Shown one piece after another: positions 46,831 through 59,320 of a DNA stretch of 64,000 bases. The notes beneath the pieces were generated by a model. The model did no database searches. It had not been told where the DNA came from and worked only from the letters and a program-made list of their open reading frames with translations. A program made the translations under genes and the position numbers. Every line of letters starts with the position of its first letter. The first letter of the stretch is position 1. Source of the DNA: Diabrotica undecimpunctata (taxonomy: Eukaryota; Arthropoda; Insecta; Coleoptera; Chrysomelidae); NCBI RefSeq assembly GCF_040954645.1, contig NC_092809.1:80463435-80527434 (forward strand). The letters are read 5' to 3'.

Positions 46831-47917
46831 AAGAATGCGGAGTGATTCACCGCAATTAGTGAATCTGCGAGCTCTAAGTAAGAGCGTCAAACATCCTATC
46901 AAGAATGAAAGGCCTTGATGATAAACACTAACACATTTAAAGCGGAAAATTTTTGGTTGTTCGCATGATACAATTATTAAGAACAAGATTTTTTTAGAAT
47001 GATTTTGTAATGGTGGAGGGCCTATTAGAAGTGTTATTTAAATTGTTTTGAAGCGAAGCTTTTATACTGCCATTATATTAATTTTTCTCTATAGTAAAAT
47101 GCACAGAAGAAGAATAATTAAGTTTACAACCAAATGATATTTATTTTTATATTATTAATTTAATATTTAATCTGACTTTGATGGCTCTGTTATAAGTAAA
47201 CAACGTATGCTTAGCTTAAAAATGCAAAAAAATTTATACAGCGTAACATTGTTGATATGTTAGCAGGTAGCCTTAGGAGCAAACATAATTTATTGAATTA
47301 TTTGAATATAATAGAATTTGTTTAAAATATGAATAATAAATAAATAATAAAATTACTTTATTTCATTTTAAAAATAAATTAAATTCTAAAAATACAGAAA
47401 ACCTAGTATGAAACTTCGCGTCTACTGTACCGCCTACTGTACCATCTTTTTTCTACTTTAAGTTACACTTAACTTATAAGTTAATCAATAGTCTCATAAA
47501 ATGATTTCACCACTACAAATAATACCAAAATTCAAAGATAACTTCTATTGGAACTTCAAAAAATATGAATATAGAATTCATATTTTTTGACAAACCGCGT
47601 ATATGACTGAAAAACTTTAATATTTGATGATTGTATTCCTAAATCTTCTAAATCCTATATTTTCAAACTACTTGTTTAGATCAAGTGTAACATTTATTGG
47701 CAAATATTTATTAATATATAATGTAAAGACATAATGTACTTTGTTACATAATTTTAGTTTAGTTGGACAATTTTTTGTACAAGAAAAATAAATTTTACTA
47801 CTATGGACAATACGGACAAAATATGGACAAACTTTAAAAAAAGATACAAAGCGAATTATTAAACATTTATAGAAAGATTTCATTGAACTATTAATTTCTT
47901 AGTGAAAGCAAAAAACA
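46831..47917. other. AT-rich non-coding stretch
   Basis: No coding similarity, no defined repeat by eye. Confidence 0.5.
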
Positions 47918-49120
<1,203 letters not shown>

Positions 49121-49737
49121 GTCAATATACGTTGGTGAAAGTTTATCGATTTTTAGGATTTTGTTTATTTAGCTATTAAATGCCGTTGGTGAAGTTCGTC
49201 AAGCAGTTCAAATTAATCCAGATCTTCCACCTTTGCCAGATATTAATTCATTAAACTTAGGTAAGTGCAGTACATAAATTTTCAATAATACTTAAATGTA
49301 CTTTTCTGTCAATACACTATGTATGCATATGGCAAAACATAAAATATTAACAATATATTACGAAATATTTAGTCGGAAGTCATTATTTTGAATTTCATTA
49401 TTTATTTGAAAAATCAAAATTTACTTTTAACCCTCAACCCGAAACATTGGTATAATAGGCAAAAGCCCCCGAATATCTGCTGATCCAGCAACAGTGGAAG
49501 CCTTATGCATACATCCGTTTAAATACCTTCTGAGCAGTCTATAATAAGCTAAGTCCTACAGTATCTTCGTAACTCTTATAGTGTTTGCACCGTAGTAACG
49601 GTCGTTTTGTAAACGTGCAGGTCCAGTAAGCCAAATATTTCGGATAACGGTGTTTTTTTTATGCGGTGATTACGGTGTTTTTACTTGTTACGGATTGTGT
49701 ATTGGTGAACAAAAAGGTGTTGTATTGTAGTGAGCAT
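49121..49737. other. non-coding stretch
   Basis: No family motif. TTTTAACCCTCAACCCGAAA at about 49426 could mark the end of a TTAA-type element, but I found no partner end. Confidence 0.4.
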
Positions 49738-49980
49738 GGATAGGGCAGGACCCAGCGACAATAGTCGTACTAAACCAGTAAACCTGGCGGACCCAAATTA
49801 TGCTAACAAAACGCAAGCTTGCTTCGTTCTGAAGATCAAGATTTATGTTTATCAGACCGAGAGACGGATGAGGAAACTGCAGATGTTATAGATGGCTCAG
49901 ACGAAGATCCCGACTATGTAATTCAGCAGAGTGAATCTTCTAGCGGTGAAGAATCGAATTTATATCCTGAAGTTATGTGA
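49738..49980 (+). pseudogene. unrecognised acidic N-terminal fragment, frameshifted
   Basis: An ATG at 49738 starts MDRAGPSDNSRTKPVNLADP and then runs into a +1 change near 49810. The next frame reads LRSEDQDLCLSDRETDEETA, then DGSDEDPDYVIQQSESSSGE, and stops at 49978. The Asp/Glu/Ser-rich composition is typical of N-termini of several transposases (piggyBac and others), but nothing identifies the family. No catalytic domain follows. Confidence 0.4.
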
Positions 49981-50880
49981 ATCATGTGAACATATCGAAA
50001 GAAAAAAGTAGCTTTCAGTGACAGAGGACGAACCTCCGAGAAACACAAGGACCTAAAGACATAATATTGTCAGAGGATTACCAGTCCTGACAGCGTTAAG
50101 CCGGAAAATAAGTCTTCTAAGTTAGATATTTGGAATTTGTTGATTGATAATGAGATGATATAAAAGAAATTGTAATTTGGACAAACCAAAAATTATAATG
50201 AAAGAAAAATTGTCTACTTCGACCAATACTTCCAATTACAGAAGCACAATTGTAGTTGAAATAAAGGCTTTACTGGAAATTTTTAAGTTATTTTGAATTA
50301 TAAACTATTTTCATGAGGATATGCTTCAACTATTTTCTAAAGATGTTTTGGGTTGACAAATATTTAGAATGACGAAATCTTTAAAAGAGTTCCGAAAACG
50401 ACTAGTTTTAATGAACATGTTATTGATTGTTGTCTACAAATAGTTTCTAACTTGAGTGATTTATTAATAGCGTTGTTTAGTACCAAAATAAAAGTGAAAT
50501 TTCAGACTTCATTAATCCGTAAGTCATCTTTTATTTTTATAATTGGATGTTTAGATAATTTCATTTAAATCAATTTGAAGTATAGACTTTCCTAATTGTG
50601 TGAAATAAAAGAAACATAATTGGCTCCTCACAAAAACTTATCAGTACTTTTATAATTATTATATTTCGAAGGTAGGCCATTAACTTAACATAATGATTTA
50701 AATATGCCATACATTAAATGATAAAAGGCAACCGTCAACAAATATAGACCTACAATACAGATCAGGCTTATAGACCAACAAAGAAACAAAAATTTATACG
50801 TCAGAATATTATAAGAAAGCGGTCTGATAATATTAAAATTTGAAAAAGATAGGTAGGGGAATTTTCTCTCAGGCTTGACC
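49981..50880. other. non-coding stretch
   Basis: No coding similarity; AT-rich. Confidence 0.45.
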
Positions 50881-50949
50881 CGGAAAATAAACCAGAATGC
50901 GGCGAGTAGAGCTACCAATTAAAGCATATATAAAAATAAAAACACAAAG

Positions 50950-53711
50950 ATGACACTGCGTGGTGGAGCAATACCAAAGTACAAGGAATATGATAGCAGC
51001 GAAAAAGAAATCTGGAAAAGAGAGAAACGGACAGGAAGAAGATGAAATGCTATTCGAGAGAAATGAGCTAACCAAAAAATCACCCAGCAAGGTTAGAGAC
51101 CAAAATGAAGATATGATGCAAATGATGCTTGCTTAAAAATAATTACATGATGGAGGAAATCAGAAACTTACGGAAAGAACAAAGAATCAGGTGACAGAGA
51201 AGTGAAACAAAAAATATGGAACCAGAGAAGGGTCTGAAGGAAGCAAACAAAAAAATAGTACAATTAGATAGAACCGCAAAGAAAAATAATATTAGAATTA
51301 AAGATATAATCATACAAACCAAAGATAATGAAGTAATCAAGGAAAGATTGGAACAATTTTTAGGAAGAGATCTCGATTTACACATTAAACTTGGAGGAGG
51401 AAGTGAAAAGACATTTGTGCAGCATTTTAAGATATCTCATATAAGATACAGATGCTTAAGAACAAAAGTACACTGAAAGATATTGCAGATTGCATGAAAT
51501 TTACATTGAATCGGACCTGACCAGGAAAGAGAGGGAAATTCAAGATAAAATTAGGAAAGTAGCCAAAGACGAGAGAGAAAAGGGAAACATAACGAAAGTA
51601 GGAAACATGAAACAGAAAATAAATGAGATGGAATGGAAATTAGACAGCGAGAAGGAATAATTGATTCAGGGAGGCCAAATGAGAGGAAGAAAAAGTCAGC
51701 AAAAAACCAAGAGTTCATAATATAACAGTAGATAACACCAATGGAATGGAGATGGTGCCAGAAAGAAGAAAAAGTAGTGGAAATAGCGAGTTCAAAAACC
51801 TACCAGAGCTACTAGAGCCGCGTAAAATAAACCAAGGAGAGGCCATGCAACGATTAGAGAAAGAAGAATTTCTAAATAAGCCGGGCAATGGTAATAAATG
51901 TTTAGTTTTAAGTAGTAATGAGAGTAAGATTAGGAATATAAATACTGTATTAATAATATGACTTGTGACGGGAATATGGGTATTGGGCATACTAACAATA
52001 GGGGCACAATCAAACACAATAAAAATAAGAAAGTTACAATATCTGGGACACGTAATGAGGGGACAGCCATATGAACTGCTAAGGCTGATAATACAGGGAA
52101 AGATAAGAGGAGGAAGGAGTATAGGAAGAAGAAGAGTGTCATGGTTGAAGAATTTAAGGGACTGGTTTAAATGCAGTTCTATAGAACACTTCAGAGCAGC
52201 AGTAGATAGAGTAAAGATAGTGATGATGATATCCAACCTCCGATCGGGAAACGGCACTTAAAGAAGAAGAACAATAGGGGCAATATTGTGGGAAGGGGAT
52301 ATTGGTAATGGGCATAAGAATAGTATTGAAGAGAGGGAAAAATTAAATATTAGTATTAAAAATAGACATGGTAATAAAACAAATAACGGATATAATGGTG
52401 ATCAGGGAGCATGAAATAACACTAACAATAACACTAGTAATGGAGAAGAAAAAAACGGTAAAAAGGAAATACATGATAATGAGACAAATCATAGAGGAAT
52501 AGCGACATGGAATGTTACATCTCTGACCGGCAAGGAAATAGAAGCTATAGAAGAAATGGAAAAAATGGTTCCGGAATACCATAGGGACACAGAGCAAAAG
52601 AAGAAGTCGGTATAATAGTGAATAAAAGAATAGAATTAGATAGAATCAAGGATAACAAACTACGAAGCAGTATCATCTAGAATAATTACAGACCAAATAG
52701 CATTAAATGACAATATAGGAATAATACAAATATAAGAGACAATGACAGAATTCTACAACGAAATCCAAAATGCATTAGACAAATAAAGCGACACAAGAGA
52801 AAAAATAATAATCTTAATATGATTGACGATTGGAATTCAGAAGTAGGTAAGGACGTTAATAGGGGATTAGGATATATTGGACAATATGAGGAAGAAACAT
52901 TAAATAGAAATGGAAATAAAATGCTAGAATTCTGCCAAACGAATGACCTGATAATAGAAAACACATTCGGTGAACAAAACCATTGAAGACAAATATTCAT
53001 TTGTGGCTGAAGAGAGAAATGCGAAAAGCTTAATCGACTATATAGTCTATACGAGAAATCTAGAACAAAACATTTAACGGAAAAAGAACCGGAACTGTCC
53101 ACACAACACAGGATGGTTACTGCAAAACTGGAGAATGAAAAAATAGAGGTGGAAAGAAAAGAGTACAAGAAAATAAAGGTAAACAATCTCAAGATAGAAA
53201 GTGTGCGAGAACTTTAGAAGAAGGAAACTAACAAAATATTGAGATAAATATAGCACCAAAAGGAAACATGGACAATGGAAGAAAGATGGAATACTTACAG
53301 AGAAGTGTTAAAGAAAACAACAACTGAAATGTGTGGAATCGAAAAATGTCATAATCAGTTCAAGAGGACAACATGGTGGAATAAAGAAGTGAAGGCAGAA
53401 ATAAAAAAGAAGAAAATGGCATCTAAAAATACATCGAAACGGGATTAGAAGAAGATAAAGAAAAATTTAGGCAGAGACGATTGATAAAAAAGACAGTCAC
53501 ACGAGCAAAAACAAAATCATGGAAAGAATTTGGAGGAGAACTATAAGAAGGATATGCAACAAATAATAGAAACTTTTGGGCGACAATACGACACAAGAAG
53601 GGATGAAAATGAAAGGAAATAAACGCAATAAGAGATACATTAGAGCAAACCAAATAAACCCAGAACAATTAGCTAGGGTTTGGGAAGAATATTATGAGAA
53701 AAAATTTGATA
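50950..53711 (+). pseudogene. decayed LINE (ORF1 and endonuclease part), first half
   Basis: The plus strand is a LINE in broken frames. An ORF1-like coiled coil lies near 51150-51480 (MEEIRNLRKEQRIR, EANKKIVQLDRTAKKNN, KERLEQFLGRDLDLHIKL). Then near 52495 ATWNVTSLTGKEIEAIEEME opens the endonuclease. Near 52820-52980 are WNSEVGKDVNRGLGYIGQY and KMLEFCQTNDLIIENTFGE, the D-x-N region and its C-terminal side. NAKSLIDYIVYTRN is at about 53020. RT linker sequence follows to 53711 (LARVWEEYYEKKFD). Many stops and shifts. It is interrupted by a 263-bp LINE tail at 52007 and split at 53711 by another LINE. It resumes at 55711. Confidence 0.72.
52007..52269 (+). mobile_element. 5'-truncated LINE 3' end, 263 bp, 13-bp target duplication
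   Basis: AACAATAGGGGCA stands at 51994-52006 and 52270-52282. Between them one frame reads KLQYLGHVMRGQPYELLRLI, IGRRRVSWLKNLRDWF and CSSIEHFRAAVDRVKI, the C-terminal tail of an insect LINE RT. It ends in an AAG-rich 3' tail. The family is the same type as the piece at 58017-58221. A textbook target-primed insertion of only the last 263 bases. Confidence 0.9.
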
Positions 53712-55710
53712 TATTATATATTTAGGGATTTTACAGTATTCACTGCCTTCTCTCGCTCAACCGTTTTCATCTCTCTCTGTTGTTCCATTCTCCATCGTTT
53801 AGTCCTCTCTTACTCATGGCGTCGTCTACTTCGTTCCTCCAGGATTTTTGGGGTCGTCCTCTTTTCCTCCTTCCTATGGGGCTCCATTCGGTTATTCTCT
53901 TTATCCATCTGCTGTCGCTAGTTCTTCTTACATGTCCATACCACTTTAGTCTTTTTTGTTCTATATATGTTAGTATGTCTGTTTCTATTGATGTTCTTTG
54001 CTTTATTTCGTCATTACTTCTCCTATCCATTCTTGTTACTCTGCAGCATCTTCGCAGGCATTCCATCTCTGTTGCTACTATCTTACTGCTGTTTTTCTTG
54101 TTTATGATCCAATTTTCAGCCCCATATGTCATAATACTTCGCACTAATGTTTTATAAATCTGCGTTTTGTCTTCATATTTAGGTGTCTATCCCTCTATAC
54201 TGAGTTAAGTTGTCGGATTGCTGTTCTTGTTTGTCCTAATCTTTGTGTAATTTCTTCCTCTGTTGTTGCCTTTTTCGTGATTATAAACCCCAGGTATTTG
54301 AATTTATCCTTTCCTTTGATTGTTACTTTGTCATCAATCTGTAGATCTTCTATGTCTTCTTCACTTGTAGATAGGTACTCTGTTTTCGCGAGGTTAATAT
54401 CTAGGCCAGCCTTGGTATATTCTTCTTGTAGTTTCTTCATCATGTAGCTGAGGTCGTCTTGGTCTTGTGCAATCACTACTAGATCGTCTGCAAAACTTAA
54501 CGTATATAGGTATTCGTTCCGTACCGGTACTCCCATACCTTTACATTTTCTTTTCCATGTAGTCAAGGCTTTCTCTAAGTATATTTTGAATAGGGTTGGA
54601 GATGTGGAACAATCCTGCAGAGCCCTTTTGTTGTGGTGAAGTCTCCTATGATTCTTGTTCCCATTGTAATGGACACTTTATTTTCTTTATACAGAGCTTT
54701 TGTAGCTTCTATGAATTCCGTCTGTATTTCTAATTTGTACATTGCCTCCCATAGTTCTGACCTTGGTACAGAGTCATACGCCTTTCTCAGGTCCACAAAT
54801 GCCAAGTGTATATCTCTATTTTTTGCTTTTGGCTTTTCCAACAGTTGTTTCAGTGTGTATATGTGGTCTATGCATGATCTTCCTGCCGTGAAGCCTGCCT
54901 GATCCTCCCCGATTTTGCCTTTTATCGCTTGCTCTATCTTTTCTCGCAGTATCTTCCCATATAATCTTCCTATTGATGATATTACGCTTATTCCTCTGTA
55001 GTTTTCGCATCGTTTTCTATCTCCTTTCTTAAATATAGATGTCATATATGCCGCCGTCCATTCCTTTGGTAGCTGTTCTCCATTTATGGCTTTCTGAAAT
55101 ATCCACTGTATCATCCGGTGTAATTTTTTTGATCCGTATTTTATAAGCTCAGGTGAGATGCCTCCAGGTCCCGGTGCTTTCTTATTTTTGATTGCTTTTA
55201 TGGCCGTTCTCATTTCCCTATCTGTTATTTCTATTTCTTGTTGTGGGAATCTGCTTCGTCTTCGCCTGTTTTCTTTTCCAATGAATTGTGGTCTTTGTTC
55301 TGTTAATAGTTCCTTGTAGTAGTCCTTCCATTCTTTGTCCTGTATATTTCCCAATTTAATTTTTTCTTTTGAGTTTTGTTTCAATCCTCTCAGTACTTCC
55401 CATGACTCCGAAGTTCTTGTACCTCCTATATATGTTTCAATATTTAAGCAGATTCTTTCCCATTCTTCATTCTTTTGCTGTGTTATTTGTTTTTTCACTT
55501 CTCTATCTTTTTCTCTATATTCTTTATAAACTTCATCGTTGTTTGTAGTCAGCCATTTTCTGTATAGTTGCTTTTTTTCTTGAATTATGCTTTTTGTTGG
55601 TTCATTTATTTCATAATAGTGCTGTTTATTTGTTATATGTTCTTTTTCCCCAAGGGCTTCGAATGCTGCTTGCTTTATACTCGCCTTTATATGCTCGTAT
55701 ATTTCTTTAA
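53712..55710 (-). mobile_element. 5'-truncated RTE-like LINE, 2.0 kb, 13-bp target duplication
   Basis: AAAAAATTTGATA stands at 53699-53711 and 55711-55723. The minus strand between them is a LINE RT with a single main frame break near 54570. Frame 55498-54575 has KKAPGPGGISPELIKYGSKK, NYRGISVISSIGRLYGKI, EDQAGFTAGRSCIDHIYTL and AFVDLRKAYDSVPRSELW. Frame 54566-54195 has LSFADDLVVIAQDQDDLSYM and KYLGFIITK. Frame 54144-53767 has MRSIMTYGAENWI, EMECLRRCCRVTRMDRR, LKWYGHVRR and KRGRPQKSWRNEVD. The catalytic F-A-D-D is intact. The short AT-rich 3' tail lies at 53712. The surrounding older LINE frame rejoins exactly across it. Confidence 0.93.
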
Positions 55711-56044
55711 AAAAAATTTGATACCGAAGTAATAAAGGAAGACAATGTAATAAATGAAGGCAAAGAAAACATAGAGCTAGAGCAAATTAGTAGAAAAGAA
55801 GTAATAGAAGGCTTATAAAACATAAAAATAGGCAAGGCAGGTGGAGAGGATGAAATTGAACGAAAATGGTAAAATACACGGGAGAAGAAGGAATAAACTG
55901 GCTATGGAAACTATATAAAGAGACGCGGGAAAAAACAAACAATCCCTAAAGACTGACTGAACAACATCATCGTGCCAATATACAAAAAAGGAGAAACTGT
56001 AAACTGTGACCACATGGAGCAATATATCTGTCATCAGTATATAT
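55711..56044 (+). pseudogene. decayed LINE, second half (RT start), continuing from 53711
   Basis: Continues the older LINE: FDTEVIKEDNVINEGKENIE, then RKEVIEGL, a stop, IKIGKAGGEDEIE, INWLWKLYKET and NNIIVPIYKKGETVNC. These are the first RT blocks. The segment 55830-56040 is present again at 58335-58540. Similarity ends at the centre of the perfect palindrome at 56044/56045. Confidence 0.75.
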
Positions 56045-56106
56045 ATATATACTGATGACAGATATATTGCTCCATGTGGTCACAGTTTACAGTTTCTCCT
56101 TTTTTG

Positions 56107-56112
<6 letters not shown>
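55977..56112. repeat. perfect 136-bp palindrome (68-bp arms, no spacer)
   Basis: Bases 55977-56044 are the exact reverse complement of 56045-56112; I checked the pairing from the centre (TATATATATA at 56040-56049) to the ends (AATATACA with TGTATATT). The left arm is LINE RT sequence. The right arm is the same sequence folded back, and it runs straight into a (TA)n tract. It could be a real fold-back or template-switch event at AT repeats, or an assembly/read artefact. Confidence 0.95.

Positions 56113-56177
<65 letters not shown>
56110..56177. repeat. (TA)n microsatellite
   Basis: About 66 bp of (TA)n directly after the palindrome. Confidence 0.9.
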
Positions 56178-56181
<4 letters not shown>

Positions 56182-56289
56182 TAATTATTGTTATATCATT
56201 ATAATATTGGTCAATTCATTAATGTCAGTGTCACGTTTTACGTTTTGAATCTTGACAAAGGCAAGGGTTTTCTGCCGAAACGTTGATTT

Positions 56290-58340
56290 CTATGGAAAAT
56301 AAAATCTAGTTCCACATTTATAGTAATATAATTTATTGAACCTAAACCCAAGAAAAACTAAGCATTTTTTTGCTTTCAGTAATGAATTTGGTGACCCTAT
56401 CGCATTGCTTCCCTTAATTAATCTTTTGTCTATCACTTTTTCTTCTTTTCCCGTGTTCGTTATGGTTACTCCTAAGTATTCAAATTTTGACACTTTTTCA
56501 AAACTATAGACAGTCTCTGTTCCTTTTATTTTGATATATTTGTTATTATTTGTTATGTCTCCTCTCATTTCCATATATTGCGTTTTTGTTTGGTTTATTA
56601 TCAATTCATATCTTTTCGCTTCTTCTTCAAATTTCTGGAAAATATTTTCTAAATGTTTTTTGTTTTTACTAGTTCTCTCACCACATCATCCGCGTACTGT
56701 AAAATCCGTAAAATAGTCCTGTTTGTGCCCATATTTGATCTTCTTACGATTGGTTCTAATACTAGGTTGAATAAATTCGTTGATAGCGGATCTTCTTGTT
56801 TTAAACCTCTATTCACTGTGAACCGTCTTGAAAAGCTTCATTTCATTGTTACCCTATTCATCGTGTTTCTAAGCGTCATTCTCACTAGCCTTATAAGCTT
56901 TTCTTGTATTTCTAATGTTCTCATATACATGTTGAGTCATATACTTGTTTAAAATCGGTAAATAGCATATGTAATCCTTGTTTTGTTCCTATTATTTTGT
57001 GTTAATTTTAACATACTTATTTGATCAGTAGTTGTTCTTCCTGATATAAAACCTCCCTGGTATTCTCCAAACACTTTTTTATCATATTTTATTAAATCTT
57101 TTCCTACTAATTTCTGCAAGTATTTTATAGACTACTTCTAATAGTGTTATACCTCCATAGTTTTCGCTCTCCTTTTTGTCTCCTTTTTTATAGATAGGAA
57201 AAATAAGAGCGGTATTCCATTATTTCGGCATTTCTTCGTTTTGCCGAATTATTAGTGTCAAGTGAAATATCCTTTCCTTCAATCTTCCTTAAAAATCTCA
57301 GCTGGGATACCACTTTCTCCTGCATCTTTGTTATTTTTTTGGTGTCTTATTATTTCGTTGACTTCATTCAGAGTTGGTTCCTCGCACGTTCCTTCTTCAT
57401 CTTCCAATTGCCAATTTTCATATTTCTCAAGTTCCTCTTGTTGGTCTGTATTTAATATATCTTCGAAATATTCCGCCCATCTGTTTATTGTTCTGTTGTT
57501 TCATCTAGAAATAAGCCTTCTTTGTTTCTGCAATACTGTGGATTATTCTTTGTAGTTTCTCTGGATTTCTTAAATTCTTGGTAGAAATTATTTACCTCTT
57601 TCTTTGTGTAGGCTTCTTCTATGTTTTTCAATTGCTTTTCTAGCTGTTCTTTTTTCATTTTGCCACATAGTTTTCGATCGCATTTTGGGTATTTTCTTTA
57701 TCTGTTTGTAGTTTTACCCTGTTTCTTCTTGCCAAAACATTCCTACATTCTCCATCGAACCAGTCTTGCCGTCGTTTTATATGCTCTCTTCCTATACACT
57801 TTTCCGCTGCTTCCGATATGGCTGTCTGTATGGACTGTCACTCTTCATCTATATCCTGTTTGACTGGATTCTCTAGTTTTTTATTTATTTCTTCCTCTAG
57901 TCTGTTTACAACCTGCTTTTCTCGAAGGCGCTCTAATTGGTAATTTATTCTTTTTCTAACAGGTTTTAGTATTATTGGTAGTTTTTGTTTTAGTTTTACT
58001 ATTATTAGTGTATGGTGTTCCTTCGGCTAATTCTCAACGGTAAAATCGAAGGAAAGAAATGGATAGGACGGAAGAAACTCTCTTGGTTGAGGAATTTGCG
58101 GCAGTGGACAGGTTTGACAGCGGACCAATTGCTACACATAGCGCAAGACCGAGATCAGTATAACAATATTATAAGCATGGTAGTCGCCGACGTTCCGTAG
58201 GGATATGGCACTCTAAGAAGAAGTGTATGGTCACTGTTGGTATCTGCCCCTCTGTAACTCCTGCAATCGATTATTACCTTATCATGTTTGCTTCCAATTA
58301 GGACATAATCTATCTGATTTTTTATTTGGGCAAGTTATGT
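56290..58340 (-). pseudogene. decayed LINE (end of endonuclease and RT), minus strand
   Basis: The minus strand shows, in many broken frames, the end of an endonuclease (KNQIDYVLIGSKHDKVIIDC with SDH, about 58340-58235), a linker (RRQDWFDGECRNVLARRNRV near 57780), and RT blocks. The RT blocks are GIPAEIFKED near 57300, IYKKGDKKESENYGGITLL near 57180, GGFISGRTTTDQISML near 57055, GLKQEDPLSTNLFN near 56790, the YADDV catalytic site near 56695, and KTQYMEMRGD and FEYLGVTITNTGKEEKVIDK near 56560-56440. It differs from the plus-strand LINE around it. A 205-bp LINE tail is inserted at 58017-58221. Confidence 0.72.
58017..58221 (+). mobile_element. 5'-truncated LINE 3' end, 205 bp, 10-bp target duplication
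   Basis: AGTGTATGGT stands at 58007-58016 and 58222-58231. The insert encodes LILNGKIEGKKWIGRKKLSW, LRQWTGLTADQLLHIAQDRD and the end of an RT tail, then GGGATATGGCACTCTAAGAA and an AAG tail. It is related in style to the 263-bp insert at 52007. Confidence 0.9.
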
Positions 58341-58930
58341 GGAGATGATGAAATTGAACGGAAATGGTAAAATACATGGAAGAAGAAGGAATAAACTGGT
58401 TATGGAAAATATATAAAGAGACGTGGGAAAAAACAAACAATTCCTAATTCCTAAATACCAACATCATCGTGCCAATATACAAAAAAGGAGGAAGTGTAAA
58501 CTGCGAAAACATAGAGCAATATATCTGTCATCAGTATGCTTTAAAATATATACTAAAATAGAGAAGAGACTAAGACAAGAAGTAGAAATGGAACTGGGAG
58601 AAGAACAAGCGGCATTTAGACAAAAAAGGCAGACAAATGACATGTATATCATTAGGTACCTAATAGAAACAAGCATAGGCATGAGGAGAAAACTAGTATT
58701 AGCATTCATAGACCTAAGAGCAGCATATGGCACTATAGAAAGACAAAAATTAAGATAACATGTAAAACCTCAGAATGGAAATAGTTACAACTTAGGAATA
58801 CCTGGGAAGTAGAATTACTAACGACGGAAAAATAGACTGGTAAATAGCAAATAGAGCAAAGAAATCAAACAAGTTATACTATGCGTTAGCCCCAATACTG
58901 GAATTACAATAATGGAAATTAAAATAGCTA
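58320..58930 (+). pseudogene. second copy of the decayed LINE RT
   Basis: Starts with sequence nearly the same as 55830-56040 (GEEG-type block NNIIVPIYKKG...) and extends further: LSSVCFKIYTKIEKRLRQEV, LGEEQAAFRQKRQTNDMYII and RKLVLAFIDLRAAYGTIER. Near 58795 YLGS-R-I-T-N-D-G words of the thumb follow directly, so the catalytic D-D block has been deleted. Several stops and shifts. Confidence 0.7.
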
Positions 58931-59243
58931 GCTCCAATCCGACACCCTGATGGGGTAAAAGAAAGGGGAGAAAGAAAGAAATCTTTAAAAGGTTAGAAAT
59001 ACTGCTATGTCTTTTTAAAAGATTTTAAAATATCATGGATCGCGAAGATCGAAAGAAAACTGATAGAACAGCGGCTATTTCTAAAAATTTTCAATAATTA
59101 TGTGTCTAATTGTTAGAAGCTATTTACATTGGGTTATTGTGTAACTGTTGATGAGATGCTTTAGAAGTCACTGTGGTTTTTGAATTTATACGCTCAGTAA
59201 ATCTGCAAAATACGATACGATGCCGTGAGCTCCTAATTCTATA

Positions 59244-59246
<3 letters not shown>
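58931..59246. other. non-coding stretch
   Basis: No coding similarity beyond the LINE remains; AT-rich. Confidence 0.45.
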
Positions 59247-59318
<72 letters not shown>

Positions 59319-59320
59319 TA
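59247..59320. repeat. (TA)n microsatellite
   Basis: About 68 bp of (TA)n, ending at the TA duplication of the Tc1-like transposon. Confidence 0.9.

Noticed and set aside
51143..53259. Minus-strand frames up to 180 codons
   Set aside because: Shadows of the decayed plus-strand LINE; composition is Phe/Leu/Ser-rich without motifs.
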